64,000 nt of DNA from Megamerina dolium. Taxonomy: Eukaryota > Arthropoda > Insecta > Diptera > Megamerinidae. The DNA lies in contig OY978530.1 of the NCBI GenBank assembly GCA_963854835.1, positions 13,044,609 to 13,108,608 of the forward strand, read 5' to 3'. The notes under the pieces are model-generated. The model saw only the letters and a program-made list of their open reading frames with translations. It searched no databases and was not told the origin of the DNA. Below are positions 45,973-59,200 of this stretch, piece by piece (position 1 is the stretch's first letter; each line of letters opens with the position of its first letter). The translations under genes were made by a program, and so were the position numbers.

Positions 45973-48350
45973 GTGGTTAGCAAAGCAATCATGCCGAAAA
46001 TACATGGTTTTCGGTTTCCAGCTACGACTAGATCGCGAACGGAACTAATACAAAGATTAATATACGCTAATGGTGGTAAAAAAATAGATTTTGTAAGGGA
46101 AGATACAACAAATTTGCAAAAACAAATTAATGATTTACACGCAAATGCAGTCATGCAGAATGCAGTGACCATTGGTAATGTAAATGTTAATAATGAGAGA
46201 GAAACGGTAGCAACGCCAATTTCTATTAATTCAACAATGCTTAGTAGTACAGTTAAGGAAATTGCGGAGACAATTCCTGTGTTTGATCAGTCAAATCAAA
46301 ATTCGATTACCATTGAACAATTTGTTGATCGTATAAATGCAGTGCGCATAACATATCAGTTTGACAAAAAATGTTTGTTGGTTGCATATCGTCAACAGAA
46401 GGGCGCAGCGCGTATGTGGTTTGACGCGTTGTCAGTTGTGCATTCAAATTGCAACGACTTTTTCCAATGATTTGAAATGGGAGTTTGAACATCATGTTGA
46501 CGAAGCGAATCATGTTCATTACACGATGGCAATTTTTTTTTTTTAATACTATGCATTTATTGAATCTTTCTAAAATACCTAGAAACTATCAATAAGTATT
46601 CAAATCTTACAAACTAACTAAAATTATGTAATATTCCCTACATTCCATCACAATTTGTTGATTCGCGAGGTATAGCAATTTCACAGCATATTCAGTGTGT
46701 CTTTTCTTTTTAATATTTGACGCCCCGAATCGATGATTGTGTAATTTTTGAATGTAGTTTCTGCAGGACATTGCAACTTCCTCAGAAATTGTGGGTACAT
46801 CTCGATGGATGTTAACGTTCCTCATATACCAAGGCTCGTTTACAATAATTCGCAGACACTTGGATTGTATTCGCTGCAATTTTTCGATATTTGAGGGAGA
46901 TGCGATGCCCCAAAACTGAATACCATAAGTCCAGATTGGCTTTAGGATTGCTTTATATAATAGCACTTTGCATTCGAGGTTCAACTTTGATCTTTTGTGT
47001 AACAGCCACCATAACTGATTAATCTGAGCTTGATCTGAGTTTTCTTTGCCTCTATATGATTTTTCTAGGTCAGCCTTCTGTCGAGGTGAATACCCAAGTA
47101 CTTTGTTGAGGAACATTGTGGAACTGATTGGCCATTAATTTTAAGTGGGGGACATGTATTTAGCCTTAGCTTGAAGGTTACATGTACGCTCTTCTATTCA
47201 TTAACTTTTATGCGCCATTTTGCTAAACAGATTTCGAGAGAATCGACATGAGTCTGCAGGAGTTTAGTAGCTTCTATGTGGTTAGAGCGAGAGCACAATA
47301 TTGCCGTATCATCAGCAAAGGTCGATATGAATATATAGTTATTGTTGGGCATATCTGAAGTGTATAAGAGATACAGTAAGGGGCCCAAAACGCTTACTTG
47401 AGGAACGCCAGCGTGAATATCTAATGGATTTGTTGTGTAATCCTTGTGATGTAGGAGAAATTGTCTTTTCGTGAGGTAGCTACTAAGCAATGAGGAGACA
47501 TTAATACAGTACTTGTTTTCTTCAAAAGTGTTCCTTATCAGAGTTACAATACGATGGACTTGCTCAATTGTGCCGTGCTGTTTTCTAAATCCAATCTGAT
47601 GTTGGGAATCAATTGGTTGAGAATAATAAATGGAGTTATATTGATAACAAGTAGCTTTTCGAATACTTTAGAGAGTAGAGGCAGGAGGCTAATAGGTCTG
47701 TACGATGCAACTTTTGTAGAGTCTTTTCCTGGTTTTGCTATCATAATAATTTTTGAAGTTGGCAAGTGCGTCGCTAAAAAGCAACGAATTGGAATTGTTT
47801 TCGTATGAAGCTGAGTGAATCTGCAATTATAAAATATATTCGTGAGAGGCTACGAAATCGTGAGTTACAATTAGCGATCGCCGCAATTAGGTTTGAATCG
47901 GTAAAACAAATGCGTGAAACGTTGAAGGAATATTTTGCGAATTGTAGAAGATCGATTGAAGTAATGCAATCGGAAAAAAAATCGTAACATAAACAAACTG
48001 TGGTTGCCAAAATAACAAAGTGAGCGATAATGTCAAAAAGATTACTTGCTTTAATTGTGGGGAGCAGGGACATAATTCCAGAGAAATAAATAATAAACCA
48101 CCAAATGAAATAATTGACGAATTAGCTTGTTGCCGTGTTAAGCGATTTCAGTGATATGTTTTCGAATGGTTTAATTGGTTTGGGTAAAACCACAGGTAAG
48201 GTTACAGCTCAAGCACTTTATAGAATTCCCAAACCTAGAAAGAAAGCTGTTGTGAAAATAATTGAAGACTTATTATATGCCGACATAATTGTGAAATCAA
48301 AATCAGAATTTGCTAGTCCCGTATTATTAGTGTTGCCAGCCAAAATATAA
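45973..48350 (+). pseudogene. Ty3/gypsy gag and pol start, split by a jockey insertion
   Basis: Gag runs 45973-46470 (PVFDQSNQNSITIEQFVDRI, then CLLVAYRQQKGAARMWFDAL, a capsid pattern). It is interrupted by a LINE at about 46530-47800 and resumes at 47805 (ESAIIKYIRERLRNRELQLA). A zinc-knuckle start CFNCGEQGHNS lies near 48050. The protease is missing. An RT N-terminus appears at 48135-48350 (LSDFSDMFSNGLIGLGKTTG, then DIIVKSKSEFASPVLLV) before all homology ends. The element is therefore both nested and truncated. Confidence 0.7.
46530..47800 (-). pseudogene. Jockey-clade LINE, 5' truncated
   Basis: Same family as 23406-27424. RT pieces at 47765-47544 (PGKDSTKVASYRPISLLPLL) and 47490-47194 (GVPQVSVLGPLLYLLY, with PQG changed to PQV; catalytic TFADDTAIL) are followed by the C-terminal part at 47116-46607 (LYKAILKPIWTYGIQFWG). 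The minus-strand 3' end carries a poly(A) (T-run at 46530-46544). Unlike the other copy it retains the full 3' end. It inserted within a gypsy gag. Confidence 0.8.
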
Positions 48351-48475
48351 AATATAATATATGCACATATGCATATTTTGCCTCGCGACATATTTCCCGA
48401 AATTGTGAAATACATATTCATGCTTACACATACCAATCCATATCAATATTACTTATATTATATTAACGGAGTTGC

Positions 48476-49022
48476 AGTTGGGTGTGAAAAAGCTGACAAA
48501 GCACATTCCCACACAACTCGTAGTTCTACACTTACGTAAGCATACCCAGAATGTTTAGACATATCATGATAACTAAAATCACGTGGATTACTCATGTGTG
48601 AATATCAAAAAGATGCTTTCTCACATAATGGGTACATACAAACACACGTGTGATATGAATATATTGTTGTATGTTATATGTTGGTATGTGACTAGATCGA
48701 TATGTGGAAAGTATGAGAAAAATGGTATAGTAGTAGGGCTGAGTCTACTCGAATAGTGAAGTGTAAATACTGCGATCCTCACGAGGCACTATTAGTGAAA
48801 TAAGTAATTATAATTCAAAGTGAAAAGAACCAGAAATAAAGTGAAGACATAAAAGCGCAAGTATAATTAACCCTGCTTTATTTTCAGCTAACAAGTGTTA
48901 TAGTCCCGAAAGGACACGCAACACTTAGGAGCTTGGGTTTAGGTGTGAATCTTGTGTGTTACATCCTTGAGTCTAGCCATTAGGTATTTAGTAAGTGTTA
49001 AGGAAAAATAATACACAACATT
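48476..49022 (+). repeat. LTR of family B, 5' copy of the plus-strand element
   Basis: About 547 bp. It begins AGTTGGGTGTGAAAAAGCTG and ends ACACAACAT just before a primer site. An inverted relative lies at 4696-5279. Confidence 0.8.
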
Positions 49023-49023
49023 T

Positions 49024-49043
49024 TGGCACAGCCCGTAGGATAC
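49024..49043 (+). promoter_or_regulatory. Primer-binding site, tRNA-Ser type (diverged)
   Basis: TGGCACAGCCCGTAGGATAC directly follows the LTR and resembles TGGCGCAGTCGGTAGGATA of 17.6/297 elements with a few changes. Confidence 0.6.
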
Positions 49044-49113
49044 TGCAAAATATTTTGCATATACACGGTGTTTTACGTTCAACGTTTAACGCAGTATAGA
49101 ATCTAATTATAGT

Positions 49114-50825
49114 GTGTGTGTGACCCAAAGTCAAATGGAGACTAAAACCTATGAATCATTAGCAAGAAAGCTAGACGTTGCAATAACTGAGTCAATCGAC
49201 ATCGTGTGGAGATTGATTAAGCAACACAGCACATACGAGCAATTGCAGCTCATAAAATCAAAGGCGAATCACGGAAAGGTACTAAATCCAATAAAGGAAT
49301 TAGATGCCACGTTATCCGACGTAAACGACCTATTGAAAAGCCAGGCTAAAGCATCCTTAAAGCAAAAAGACGATTTATAGGCAGCAGAGATACAAATTAT
49401 AAGTCTGCGAACTCAGATAGAAACAGAGAGACGACGCGGAACAGCTAGAAGTAGAGACTACTAAGACTGTTAATAGAAATAAGAATTTAGAAGATTTACT
49501 AAAAGGAAAAGGCATTTCAGAAGAATTTATGGGGAAAAGGCTTAGAACCTCGGTTGACCCTGAGCAACTAAGTGCACTCCAGGCAAAAGTGAGGAATCTC
49601 GAAAGAGAACGCTGCATAGCACAGGAGACACTTCTTCGTCGTCATACACCAGTACGAAAAACACAATCAGAGTTGCAACCAGAAGAAGAACCGGAATTAA
49701 AGCTGAAAATGCGTATTGACGAAATAGCACAGACCGTCAGTAGACTACTAACAGTACTCATTGGAGCGAGGTCTAAAGATTTGAGCACCGAAATACACCA
49801 ATTCATTTCTGGGTACGAATTACCACGAAAAGCCATAAAACCCGACGAGTTCGAAGATTTCGTAGCTTGTATAAAACAGCGACTCTATGGTGATTATTAT
49901 AACTTGGTGCTAAGTAAGAAATTCGCGAATATAGAGGAACTGTATACACTTCTGCGAGACATATATTTGAAGACCGTTCGCCTGAAACCGCTCACGCATC
50001 AAATACAAGTCGCACGCCAACTACCTTAGCAAGATATACGTGTTTTTGCAAGAAGATTAGGTGATTCAAAATCCAGGGAGATACAGTGTATTAAGAGTAG
50101 ATAAGGTGAAATCGGAGAGCAAGCGTTGTTAAACGAACTAGAGAAGTATGAGAGGACATCTTTTACATAGGGCTTTTGAGACCCAATTCTAAAAACTTAT
50201 ATGCTAGGTAAGACGGGCACATTAGAAGAATTAGCAGAGGAGGTCGTAAACACGGGTATTCTGCTCAAAAGAGGGCAATGGTTCAATCAGCTTGATATGG
50301 GAGCACCATGTTCTTACAACGTTCACCAGACTTAGGCCAGTAATACAGTGGCATTTCACCAGAACAGAAATGAAGAGGCGCACCTCGGAATGAACAAATA
50401 CAAAATAATAGCGTATACCCAAATAACAGAATATAGGATATATAAAAGGTATAACCAAAGGAAAGTTCCTACCTATTCTTCTGCGACAAAAGGGGCACAC
50501 CAGAGACGAATGTTTTGAGAGAAAAAATATGCCCTATTGCATAAAGTGTAAAAAATACGGACATGAGTTCAATTTGTCATGCACACTTTTTAGCAACAAC
50601 AGGTCACAAGGAAAAGGCAGTCAAACACTTGCACTTAGTAAGGGAGATCAAGAAAGCAAAGGCCCTAATCGCGCAAATTCTGAGACCAAATGTTTTTTCT
50701 GTAAGAAGCCGGGACACAGGATCGCCAACTGTTATAAACGCAAAGATGGGAAAAAACCCAGGGAAATTACGGGAGGGCCAGGTACGGCCAATAAATCGGG
50801 AACCCCAAAACTTTGCTCAAAGTAG
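49114..50825 (+). pseudogene. Family B Gag
   Basis: Starts at 49114 (TYESLARKLDVAITESIDIV). After a stop at 49380 and a frame change it continues at 49529-50029 with coiled-coil-like sequence (LQAKVRNLERERCIAQETLL) and a capsid-like segment (AKSIARTVSRLL-type at IDEIAQTVSRLLTVLIG). A gap with stops precedes two zinc knuckles, CIKCKKYGHEFNLSC and CFFCKKPGHRIANC (50535-50730). At least three lesions are present. Confidence 0.7.
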
Positions 50826-50834
50826 GCCAGTTGA

Positions 50835-52998
50835 AATGGAAGGTGTCAGTCATGCGTCCTTAGAGATTGTTGACACAATCTCTAAGTTAGATAGCAAGTT
50901 AGATAGCAAGATGACGGAAGTTGGTAGTCAAGCGTCCAGGGGGTTTGTTGAACCACCTTTCCCATCCAGTAATAACAAACATGGCTGCTGTTTGGGAGTC
51001 TCTGATGTAGATGATGTGTTCATTGAGTTTCCGTGTGAGGAAGCAAAAAATGGAAAACTCATTTTACTTGTAGACTCTGGGGAAGATACCAGTTTCATAA
51101 AGTCATCAGTAATTGATGAATCTGTTAGCAAGAAGCATTTAAGGAAAAATCTTAGTGGTGCATTCGGAGGATTTGTCACCACATTGGGCTCAATAGCAGT
51201 CCAACACGAGAGGACTAAAAATTTTATTTTAGAACTACTCTTAATCTCTGAAGAGAGAGGGATACCTGCTGATGGTATTTTAGGTGGAGACAATTTATGG
51301 AACCGATCGATTATCAATACTATGAAAAAGAAGCTGATTTTCTTCGGTGAACGAAAACAGCATTTGATGACTTTACCTCTCAAACCGTTGAACGAGGGTA
51401 ATAGAATACTACACACCAATGAGGTTGTAGTACCTGGGAGAACTATAAAGTAGTCCCCGTTAAAGTAAATACAAATTTCAAAACAATTATAGTAGAGAAA
51501 CAGGAAGTATCTCCTAGAATATATTTAGGTGAGACATTGGGCACAACACAGTTTATGTCCCAATGTTCAATACGAATATAGATTCATATATTGTAAATAA
51601 TAAGCTTAAAATTAATATAATTAGATTTAATCATTTAGAACACGAAGAATACGACATAGCTCATAAAATAAATAGCATTAAGGAAACGGATAGCCACAAA
51701 AAGGTTACCAAAATATTAGAAACAGTTAAGCTAGACGAAAACTTAAACATTGAGGACAAGACATCCGTAGATGGAAAACTTAAATCATTCCACAATTTAT
51801 TTTTCTTGGAAGGCGACAAACTGTCTCACACCATAGGTATAAAACACACAATACCAATAAAAACAGACCAGACGCCAATCAACCAAAGACAGTACGGGCT
51901 ACCAGAAGCGCATAAGGAAGAAATCAATAAGCAAGTAAACAAAATGTTGGAAGACGACATAATTATTCCCAGTGGGTATCATCAAGTGTTATTGAAAGAA
52001 TCAGACAGAGAAAAAACAGCTTTTGGTACAGGTGTTGGGCAATATGAATTTAACAGAATGCCTTTCGGCTTAACAGGAGCGCCTGCCACCTTCCAAAGAC
52101 TAATGAACCATGTACTAACCTGACTTCAAGATATAGATTGTTTTGTCTAATTGGATGACATCGTCGTCTATGGTCGAAACTTGGCACAACATGAATCGCG
52201 TTTACGAAGAGTATTTGGATTTTTAGGTAAACATAACTTGAAGTTAAATACAGAAAAGTGCCAGTTTCTACGAAGGAGCGTTACCAGACCCTGGTAAGGT
52301 GAAATGTGTTAAAAATATTCCTGTGCCAAATAATGAGAAAGATGGTCAGGCATTCCTAGGTTTAGTAAATTATTACCGAAAATTTGTTCAGAATATAGCT
52401 AGTATGGCACTGCCAATTAACAAACTAATCAGAAAAGACGCGAAATTTGAGTGGACAGAAAAATGTCAGAAAGCTTTTGAAGATTTGAAGCAAGCAATTT
52501 GCTCTCCACCAATTTTAGCCTACCCAGATTTTTCTAAACCTTTTGTGTTAACAACAGATGCCAGCAACGAGGTGTAGGTGCAATTCTATCACAAAGTGAA
52601 ATTGGAAAAGATAGACCAATAGCCTTTGCGAGCAGGGCGCTCAGTGATACTGAAAAAAGGTATTCCACCATTGAAAAGGAATTCCTGGCCATCGTATGGG
52701 CTGTGAAGAATTATCGAGCTTATCTACTCGGTAGACCGTTCAAGAGCTACACCGACCACCAGCCACTATGAGGAATTGCAAACCTAAAGGATCAGACATC
52801 ACGTTTAGCACGTTTCATGCACAAATTATCTGAATTTGATTTTGAAATAATTTATAAACCAGGCAAAAAGAACTTGAACGCGGATGCGCTCAGCAGAGTT
52901 CCACAACCGAATCAAGAATCAACAATGGTTGTGACTCGTTTTATGGCGAGGAATAAAGTCGACGAAACCGCCATCCCCAATGCCTGGAAATCATAGAG
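50835..52998 (+). pseudogene. Family B pol (17.6/297-like), truncated
   Basis: The protease has LILLVDSGEDTSFIKSS, with DSGE instead of DTGA/DSGA. The RT segment 51563-52123 jumps within one frame from [11 protein letters not shown] straight to [10 protein letters not shown], so roughly 50 codons including the first catalytic-Asp region are missing without a frameshift. [19 protein letters not shown] follows. The catalytic YLDD is preceded by a stop (stop-LDDIVVYG, about 52150). The connection domain (AFLGLVNYYRKFVQNIA) and RNase H (FVLTTDASNE; FLAIVWAVKNYRAYLLG; TDHQPL) are legible, ending KPGKKNLNADALSRVPQPN. Integrase and the 3' LTR are absent; homology stops near 52998. Confidence 0.8.
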
Positions 52999-52999
52999 C

Positions 53000-53598
53000 A
53001 TAAAAATTCGCAATTTTTTTTATGTGTTTATGTTTAATTGTTATTCGATTAAATGATTCGTTAAATCAATAAAATGAAAAAAAAAACATGTAAAATAAAC
53101 ATTTTAAATGGAAGTAGTAGTTAACTAATATTAATACATATACGTATATTCGTATATCAGGAAAATACTAATAATCGTTCCGTTTTCCCCCATCGCAAAG
53201 CAGCAATAAATCTTCTCTTGTGCATGGATCGGAAAAGGCCATGCGCAATACCTCAACTTTTCCAAAGTACTCCTAGTAGTGCATCAATAATACGGTGATC
53301 CAAAAAACCAAAAAAAAAAAGCTAGATAATTACCGTGAAACAAAAATGTAATTCTTTATTTTCGAATCTAACCGCTAAAGTAGAAACAATTAATTTCCCT
53401 GTGAGGTTAATATATGCGCACCATTGCAATGGTATTGTTATTCCCACACAAGTTAACTGAAACTTTCCTATATAACAGTACAACTCTAAAGGTCGAAAGG
53501 ACGAACAACTGGTGTTCTGTCTTCGCTATTCCGTTAGAATACATTACGACAAAAAGTAGAAAAAAAAAATAAATTTTCGGAGAACCGAATCTTCGGTT
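53000..53598 (-). other. Leader region of an X-family element
   Basis: It follows the X primer site on the minus strand. It is AT-rich with no long frame, and is probably the 5' untranslated leader cut off at the junction with the family B element near 52998. Confidence 0.45.
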
Positions 53599-53616
53599 GC
53601 CCCACGTTGGGCGCCA
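53599..53616 (-). promoter_or_regulatory. Primer-binding site, tRNA-Lys(CUU) type, X element
   Basis: Minus-strand TGGCGCCCAACGTGGGGC is an exact complement of the 3' 18 nt of tRNA-Lys(CUU), five bases inside the X LTR. Confidence 0.85.
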
Positions 53617-53621
53617 TTTTT

Positions 53622-54103
53622 TGTAATGAATGTTATCTTAATTTCGTGCTCGGGAGTCGGAGCATCACGTCTCATGTGCTCTGCCAAGTGTGCACGCTGG
53701 CTGTACTGATGCTAGGCTCAGCCGATTGGGGGGGTTCGAATTTGCAAACCACATAGGAGGCAGATCACTACAAAAAAATCGTGCACTTACCAAAGCCTAT
53801 TCGAGTCGAAAAAAAAGAGAAATACCGACAAGACCGCCCTTCTCACCATAATGGCCATCCCTACCATGACAAATTGCCGTTTCTTACATTAGGCCCAATG
53901 CATCCAGGAGAGAGGTATGCTGCTGCCTGACGAAGGTTAATTTTACCTCGACAAACCATTATGGCGAATCACTGAAATAATTTTTTTTTTTTTAACAAAC
54001 CTATATACATCTATATTATTCTATTTTTTTCTTTCTTTATTTAATTCATATCTTATCTTCTTCTCTCGTTTTTTTTTTGACAGAATGTTCTTAAAACTAT
54101 ACA
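53622..54103 (-). repeat. LTR of family X, 5' LTR on the minus strand
   Basis: 482 bp, TGTATAG...TTACA on the minus strand, with an inverted copy at 3469-3958 that is about 97% alike by eye. Only four bases (ctgt) separate it from the LTR of the next element, so that element inserted at or beside the X LTR edge. Confidence 0.8.
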
Positions 54104-54107
54104 CTGT

Positions 54108-56222
54108 TGTAGCATATAACATATGATGGTTCTTTTTTTTTTTCTTTTGGGGGGGTTGCATGTATTATTTTCTCCCAAGACAGATAAGATGCGGGTGCAC
54201 GTATTAAATATCGGGCTAGCTCGTCGGCAATAGGGGTGGTTCTTGCACTCTTATCTTTCTTAAATTTAATTTTCACCACAGTGTAATACAAAAAAAAAAT
54301 TACGTGCAAATGAAAGAAAAAGGTAGAAACTAAGAAAAAGAGAAATAATGAAAGAGGATGAAAAGAAAGTGGGAAATGGAAAATTCAACACGAAATTACT
54401 TAAAGGTTATACTATGAGGCATTGCCTAGATGGACCTGCGTTGCCATTTCCCACCCTGCCATGATTTTGGTACATTTCCATCTTTCATAAAATTACCCAA
54501 AATCCCACAAGCCACAACACTATCAAGGCAGAGAAGTCATATCAGTTATCTAGCAATGCATAATAATATATAATATATTTATAATCATCATTTCAATATA
54601 AAGCTAATCATTTAGATAATAATATACAAAGAAATAAAATTTATGTAAGAAAAAAAAAATTTTTAAATACTCGAAGAATGCCAAATTGTTGTTTGTAATT
54701 ACTCTTGCATATGTGTATACAAAATAAAATTGAAAAAAAAAACAAATTAACACGATGTGGTATATAACCATTAACAGATGTAAATATTGCAAACAAAACA
54801 AAGAAAAATTACTCTTTTAAAAAAATGAATATAACAATAAAAGATAGATAAAAAAATGCATATATGTTTTTCTCACTCACCCAATAGAAAGCGTTGCTCC
54901 CACGTTGAAAGATCTTTCAATGCGTATGCGAAACAACTGCTGTGGAATGGAAGTTAAAAATGTTTCACAATTTTAGCAACATGTTGACAAAAGAGGTTTG
55001 GAACATGTTCTGAATATGCACTTTTTCCCTCAGCTTTACATTCACTTTTTGATCTTTTGATCTTTTTGACCCTTTTGATCTTTTCTTTTTTTTTTGTATG
55101 AGTAAATTAAAAAAAAAACAATTTTACATGCACAGATATTACCTATAATACTAACACTACTTTAGAATTCTTATAATTTCACTTTCATTACACAAAACTA
55201 ATTTTAATAAGGTACTTATTTAATAACACATTATCCCCATGTGCTGTCTTTTCCTCGACTGAAGTTCTCACTAATATAGAGAAGGTCCGCTATATCTCTG
55301 TTTGTACCGAATAATGAAGTTTATTGTTTGCTTCTTCTTCGTCGTTGGAAACCAATAGAAGTCAGCAATTGCTCACGTTTTGCTATATGCATAGATGTAC
55401 GACTTTGGTTTGACAAGATCATACTAAATTAGGTCGTGTGCATCTCACTTTTTCCTCATACTATACAAGTATTTATGCCATTTGTTGGTACGAATCCTAC
55501 TCACAGCTGCATACATAAACACTCTTTTTAAAATTTGGCAATAATTATCACAAATTATTAGGTGCCAATTCTAAATTGAATACATTAAAAAAGAAAATCA
55601 ACATATATGACAAAAGAAAGAAAATTAAATTTGAAATTTACCCTTTATGGAAATTGACACCGCTTACAAAATTGTATGTCTAGTAGTAACGTCTTGTCGA
55701 TACTTAGTTTGAAATGAATCTAACAAAAAAAATTACCTGTTAAAAATGAAATTAAAATAATTTTAAGCAAAAGAATATCTTACGTTGTGCGCTTTGCACA
55801 TAAATTTTCGGTGCTTTAGATATATGAAATGAATATATATCTAGGTAACTATACGCGAACAACAAGTAACTTTCTTTTATATTTCACTGCACTTGTATAT
55901 GGATATAATGTGGCTATACCGCTTAGAAACTGTACCAAGAAAAAATGATTGTGTGTTCTATGATTTGTAGGCAAGAGACCTCGTATTGCAAGATAACTTG
56001 CAGTAAATCCCGAAACTAACATTAATTTTCCAATCGAATAGCTGAACTTTTGGAGATAATTACCTCAACAAAATTTGTAGATTCCTTCAAATTTTACTTC
56101 CATTTGCCACTTGATGGCGGCACAAACAACCGTTAAGTTGAAGGAATTTAAAATAATTATAAAACAACGAATGATAACCACATACATGCAAATAATGTCA
56201 TCATGCTGCAAGCGCTACTACA
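54108..56222 (-). repeat. 3' LTR, 2115 bp
   Basis: On the minus strand it begins TGTAGTAGCGC and ends ATATGCTACA. Over the ~1.9 kb also visible at 62103-64000 I found one difference, a 10-A versus 9-A run near 54733. It contains many homopolymer runs and no long frame. Confidence 0.95.
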
Positions 56223-56235
56223 TTTCCCCCCCAAC
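56223..56235 (-). promoter_or_regulatory. Polypurine tract
   Basis: Minus-strand TTGGGGGGGGAAA directly abuts the TGTAG start of the 3' LTR. It is the expected plus-strand DNA primer. Confidence 0.9.
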
Positions 56236-56275
56236 CAAAATCAGACTTTGGGGGTAAAAAACACGCAAAATCTGA

Positions 56276-59200
56276 TCACAAGATTGCAGCAACAAAGGCA
56301 TAATGAAATCGAATATGTAAATAGGTTTGTAACGATTTTCGGCATTGACGGATATCCTTCGCGTGATATGTGCCCACAATTTGTCCTCGTAAATCCTCAA
56401 GCTCATAGTAACAATTTCCTAATTTCCTACGAATTCGTGCTTTGATAAATGTGGGCGCCAATTTTGCACTGTAGCCGTGCTTAAAATTGCTTTGCTTGAA
56501 GTTGCGACGGTATACTTCTTGACCAATGTCAAATGAAACAGCTCTTGATCTCAAGTTGTAAACACGCTCATTTCGATCTTGTTGCTTTCTCATCAATTCA
56601 CCAGCACGTTTACGAACAACCTCAAAAGTATCCTCTCTATTAAAGTTTATACTTCTGTCTTCCAAGAAATGCAACTTCTTTAATAAATCGTAAGTAGAAC
56701 CATTAGTGATCATATGTTGACCAAAAGCCATGAAATATGGCGAAGTACCTATTGACGAATGTGCAGCAGATCGCAAGGCACAACAAATGCCGCTTAAATG
56801 TTCATCCCAGTCTTTCTGATCGGGATTTACATATGACTTTATTGCTGATAACACTGATCTGTTCACTCTCTCTGATGCATTGGCTTGTGGTGAATGTACA
56901 GCGGTGTATACATGTTGAATACCATATTTTTGAAGTAACTTATTGAAGATGTCTGACTTGAATTGGGTGCCATTGTCAGAAACGATTACTTCCGGAACAC
57001 CAAATGTATGGAAAAGATCCTCCTCCAAATACTTGACTATAACATCTGCAGAAAACTTCTTAACAGCTTTTAAAAATGGGAACTTAGAGAAATGATCGAG
57101 TCCAACAAAGATACCAATATGGCCAGAACGAGAACGAGGATATGGTCCTAAAAAGTCAACATAGACTCTCTGAAAGAATCTATGTGTATCAATATGTTTG
57201 CCCATAGGTGGTCTCAACACGAAATTAGGGTGTTTAGTACTTTTACAAACTTCGCACGCATTGATGTAATTTTTAACGTCATTTACCAAGCCTGGCCAAA
57301 AATAATATCGTCGAATTCTTTCTAACGTTTTGTTAATCCCTCCATGTGATGCTAAGTGACAGTCATGAGCTTTGTATAAAATATCTGGAACTAAGATTTT
57401 TGGCAACCATAACTTCCACACCAAATCATCGTGCAGTTGCTCGCCTGTCGAGTGTTCTGTCCGTCTATAAACAAGTCCGTCAACAACTCTAATATCGGGG
57501 AATTTGGTTTTATTTTCTTGTATGTTCCTTATTAGTTCCTTATATTCGTCCAATTGAAATGCAGTCGACTTCAAATCAACGAAAACCCCAGAGTCTAAAG
57601 CAGACAGATCATCATTGTTAACTCTCGACAACGCATCTGGAACAATGTTTTGACTACCACGACGATGCTGGATTTTAAAGTTGTATCCCTGTAGCTTAAG
57701 TGACCACCGAGCTAAACGAGAGCTTAAGTCGGTTTGTGACATTAACCATTTAAGGGAAGCATGGTCAGTGATTATAGTGAAATCGTGTCCCTCTACATAT
57801 GCCCTGAATTTCTTGACGCTGAGAATTGCAGCTAAGCATTCTTGCTCTGTAACTGAATATCTCCTTTGAGCTGCGTTGAGCTTTTTCGACATGAATGCAA
57901 TGGGATACTCATCACCGTTTTCGCTTAATTGCACAAGCACGCTACCAATACCTGTAGAACTGGCGTCACAGTGAATATAAAAGGGCTTTCCAAAATCTGG
58001 ACTATGCAACACTGGAGCATTACTTAAAATGTTTTTTAATTCTTCGAAAGCATGCTGTGCCTCCTCATTCCATCTAAACTTTTTGTTACCCCTGAGAAGA
58101 TCAGTCAGAGAGGACGTTACTGCGGCATAATTCTGAATAAACTTCCTATACCACCCCGTCATACCCAGGAACCGTCTGAGTTGCTTAACAGATCCTGGAG
58201 TCGGAAATTCTGTTATTGCGGATACTTTATCGGGATCTGTTCGAATGGTACCCTTACCAACCATATGACCAAGATAGCGGACTTCGTTCAGACAAAATTT
58301 ACTTTTTTCTATATTAATTGTCAAGCCTGATTCTCTAACACGTCGAGCAACAACACTAAGAACTTCCATGTGCCTTTCAAAACTTTCGGAGATCACCAGT
58401 AGATCATCCAAATACACAAAAACCTCCGAACGAAGATGAAAAGGCACAACCTTGTCCATTAATCGCGACATTGTTTGTGGTGCATTACAAAGCCCAAAAG
58501 GCATAACCTTGAACTGGTATAAAGGTCGACCTGGAACTGTAAAAGCCGTTTTATCTTTAGAAGCAGGATGCAAAGGAATTTGCCAGAAAGCATCTTTTAA
58601 GTCCAAACTAGTAATATATTCAGCTCTTGGCAGTCTACTGAGTATACCATCAATATTTGGCAAGGGATATGCATCTTTTACAGTGACAGTATTTACTTTC
58701 CTACTATCTAAACATAATCGTATCTTCCCTGGTTTTCGTACCAAAACAATAGGAGATGACCATGCACTATCTGCTTCTTCAATGACCCCCAAACTTAGCA
58801 TCCTGTCAAGCTCCGCATAAATCAGCTTTTCCACCGCTGGAGACACGGGAAAGTGTCTCTGTTTAATTGGCTTGGCCTCACCCACATCAATGGTATGTAC
58901 TATCAAATTTGTTCTGCCTAATCCTTCTCTGGCGAAGGAAGGAAACATTTTAATGACATCTTGGAGACGACTCTGTTGCATATTGGTCAAGGTATGTACC
59001 GCAGGATCGTTTGCGATATCAATAGCGTTTATATCGCAATGTACAACGTCAGGAAGTAAGTCGAATTCATGCCAAAAATCAACACCGAGATACAAGTTCT
59101 GTGATAATGACGGAATTATAAATAAATTTATCTTCTTGTTCATACCACGAAAGGTAATATCAGTTTCTATTAACCCAACAACCCTTTGGGGCTTTCCATC

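Noticed and set aside
48970..49060. Genuine cellular gene upstream of 49114
   Set aside because: The LTR end, primer-site-like sequence and downstream gag/pol explain the region as a retrotransposon.
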